A stretch of 64,000 nucleotides of DNA, from contig NC_052033.1 in the NCBI RefSeq assembly GCF_015832195.1, positions 4,836,001 through 4,900,000 of the forward strand, given 5' to 3'. Position 1 is the first letter of the stretch. Each line of letters starts with the position of its first letter. A program made the position numbers and the translations under genes. This DNA is from Motacilla alba alba (Eukaryota; Chordata; Aves; Passeriformes; Motacillidae). Below, piece after piece: positions 61,989 to 64,000 of the stretch. Under the pieces are notes generated by a model, which saw nothing but the letters and a program-made list of their open reading frames with translations, was not told the origin of the DNA and searched no databases.

Positions 61989-62282
61989 TGTCGCCCTGGT
62001 TTTTTGAGGTTCTCTAAGCCTTCTGATGTTTACATTCTTGTAACGAACTTTCTGACACGCTTTCTGTAAATAACTGATTGTTTTGCATTCTTTTATCGAG
62101 GAGGAGAAATTTGATGGGCTGTTGGTTTGTCCAGTGCCATTGGAGAGGTGGCACTGTCACCCTCCAACCCACTGTCACTTTTGGAAATCTAAAAATGTTA
62201 AAGTCAGAAAAAGAAAAGCCCTTTTTTTACCTTGAAAACAGCAGCGTGTCCGCATCGTGTTATTTCGTGTCCTATAGTAACA
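61989..62282 (+). mobile_element. Short LTR family (about 295 bp), copy 2 with decayed signals
   Basis: It aligns end to end with 52375-52669. The TATA box has become TAAAAAT and the poly(A) signal AAAAGA. The core GTCCAGTGCCATTGGAGAGG is identical. Confidence 0.75.
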
Positions 62283-63429
62283 TTCCAGGACTTTTTTTTA
62301 CTGGTGGTGGCTTTACAGAAGGATTTGATGAACCCAACAACCCTTCAAAACCAATGAAGCACAATCCAGGAGAAGCCCTTGCTGTGGTCATTGGAGGGAA
62401 ATGACCCAAAAATGCTGCGCTCAAACCTCTCTGAAGGTGCCTGCGCTCACTCTGGGAAGGGCAGGAGGGAAAGGATTGACCCCATTTCACTCTTTCCTGC
62501 CCAAGTTCTGTTGGCAAGTTCCATGGCAAGGAGGGAGCAGAGGGCTGGTGATCTGCCTGGCTTCAGAGACCTCCACACGTCCTTGAGCGCACAAAGGAGC
62601 ACTCCTGATTATTCTGGATAAATCTAAATAAATCAATAGCAAGCAGCACAGGATGACCCCAGGCTGTGTCAGGAGGAGGATTAGCAGCAGTCAGTGGCAG
62701 CAGTCTCATCTTTGCTCTTTTCTCTTGACAAATCTCTGGCAGCAGGCACCAGGTCCTGCCCGTGCCTTGAGGGGAGGGGACTGAGAGGAGGCTCTGCCTG
62801 TTGCTAAAACTTCTGCCGAGGCAATGAAAGGAAATATCAGCTCATTTCCCTCAGCCCTGCCCCTGTCTGGGAGCTGAACATTTGTTTAGCTTGTAGGCAG
62901 CACCATGAGATGGCTCCCAGGCCTCTCTGCCACTGCTGGGCTTTATTAGCTGTACCCCCCACTGACACCGGGACATCCTTCCCTCCACTTATCCCAAATT
63001 TTGAAAGAGCCAGGCTCAGGGGGGCTTTGGGCTCCTCTGTGAGACTGCAGGGTGCTGTCTGCCCCAGGAGCCTGGGGACAGCCCGTGGGGCACTGCCAGC
63101 ACAGCTGCTGTCACTGCAGAACTGCCCTTTCCCTTCTCCTGAGCGCAGTTTCGGTTCCACGGCCAGGAGACCCTCCCATCCTGCCCAGCCCGGCTGTTCT
63201 GGGTAACAAATCCCTCCTTTCTCTTTCCCCACTGTCTCTTTTCCCAGCTGGGAACTCAGCCCCACACAGCCAACAGGATGCAGGAGAGAACTGGAAGGGT
63301 AAAAGTGAAAAAGCTCGTGGGTAGAGCTAGTCAGTGAAAGAAATAAGATCATAAATTGTAATGAAAAAGAAAATAACGAAGAGAGGGAAATAAAACCCCA
63401 AAGAAAACTCGTCACCAACCAAGAGATGC
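62283..63429. other. No recognised feature
   Basis: Intronic sequence; the 235-aa minus ORF (62837-63544) has no recognised domain and overlaps a CR1 end. Confidence 0.45.
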
Positions 63430-63668
63430 CCAGCCAGCCTTGAGCAGAGCCCCTCCTCCAGCTGCTCCTTCGTTTTGTACCTGAACATGTCCTCACACTG
63501 CCAAGCATTGGAAGGGGCTGCCCAGGGCACTGGTGAGTCCCCACCCCTGGAAGTGTTCAAAAAATGTGTGGATGTGGCCCTTGGGGACGTGGCTCAGTGG
63601 TGAACAGGGTGGTGGGAATTGATGATCCTGAAGGTCTTTCCCAACCTTAACATCTGCATGATTCCATG
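63430..63668 (+). mobile_element. CR1 LINE 3' end (truncated)
   Basis: GGAAGTGTTCAAAAAATGTG, GATGTGGCCCTTGGGGACGT, GATGATCCTGAAGGTCTTTC and CCAACCTTAACATCTGCATG form the sense CR1 3' terminus. Confidence 0.9.
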
Positions 63669-64000
63669 GGGACAGCTGGGACAGCTCCTTGTCCCCCCAG
63701 GCTGGTCCTTGGCTGCTTCCACCCTGCCCAGCAGGGACTGACCCCTCCAGTGTCCAGCACTGCTCAAACCCAGCCTGGGGACAAGAACAGCACGTCCATC
63801 CCACCCCACCCGCCTCCTGAGACACTCTGCCCTCTGCCCAGGCGCTGTCCCCAGGTGCCATTTGGGAACAAAGGCTTTGAGGACACTCAGAGGGACCTGC
63901 TGGATCCTCCAGCTGCAGCATCCACGCGTGGAGCTACAGGGTAAATCAAGGGGCTGCAGCCAGGGCCTGCCCAGGGCTGTTTCCCATCGTTCTGTCAGGT
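63669..64000. other. No recognised feature
   Basis: Plain sequence to the window edge. Confidence 0.45.

Noticed and set aside
62837..63544. 235-aa minus ORF with a hydrophobic stretch (FFITIYDLISFTD region)
   Set aside because: Overlaps a CR1 end, with no conserved domain and no splice context. The hydrophobicity reflects T-rich sequence.

Overview
The window looks like part of a songbird (passerine) nuclear genome. It holds many truncated CR1 LINE 3' ends carrying the avian tail built on ATTCTGTG units, several passerine-type solo LTRs, many GC-rich minisatellites and very little coding sequence. I found no prokaryotic operon, CRISPR array, tRNA, rRNA or intact viral gene. Most open reading frames in the window come from tandem repeats or LTRs.

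The only gene I can support is SHISA6, on the minus strand. SHISA6 is a single-pass AMPA-receptor auxiliary protein. Two exons of its cytoplasmic tail are visible. An internal exon at 26030-26182 carries a PPSY motif. The terminal coding exon at 19448-19998 ends in the PDZ ligand EVTV and a TGA. A 6,031-bp intron separates them, and the splice phases join exactly. The extracellular cysteine-rich part, the membrane segment and the promoter must lie beyond base 64000, so 26183-64000 is read as one large intron. The 3' UTR runs leftward from 19447. Its end is not certain: a first AATAAA lies at 18864, and others near 17333 and 13415 could extend it to about 6 kb.

Layout: 1-13400 is intergenic sequence downstream of SHISA6, with CR1 fragments, a 59-bp tandem repeat and two related LTRs. 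13400-19447 is 3' UTR or flank and contains a 0.7-kb minisatellite of about 20 bp period. 19448-26182 holds the two exons and the intron between them, which contains an LTR remnant, a CR1 fragment and a 58-bp minisatellite. 26183-64000 is an intron rich in repeats: at least four LTR families present as two or more copies or as a single copy with promoter-like signals, 21-, 32-, 51- and 73-bp minisatellites, a GGAA/GGAAGTGGC array, long polypyrimidine and polypurine tracts, and a perfect 30-bp inverted repeat. It also contains two ancient CR1-like LINE fossils in which reverse-transcriptase motifs can still be read.

I see no new multi-gene system. The most notable signals are the perfect foldback at 54354-54438, the in-frame RT fossil near 51.4 kb, the multi-copy 443-bp LTR family in both orientations, and the ETS-like GGAAGTG array.
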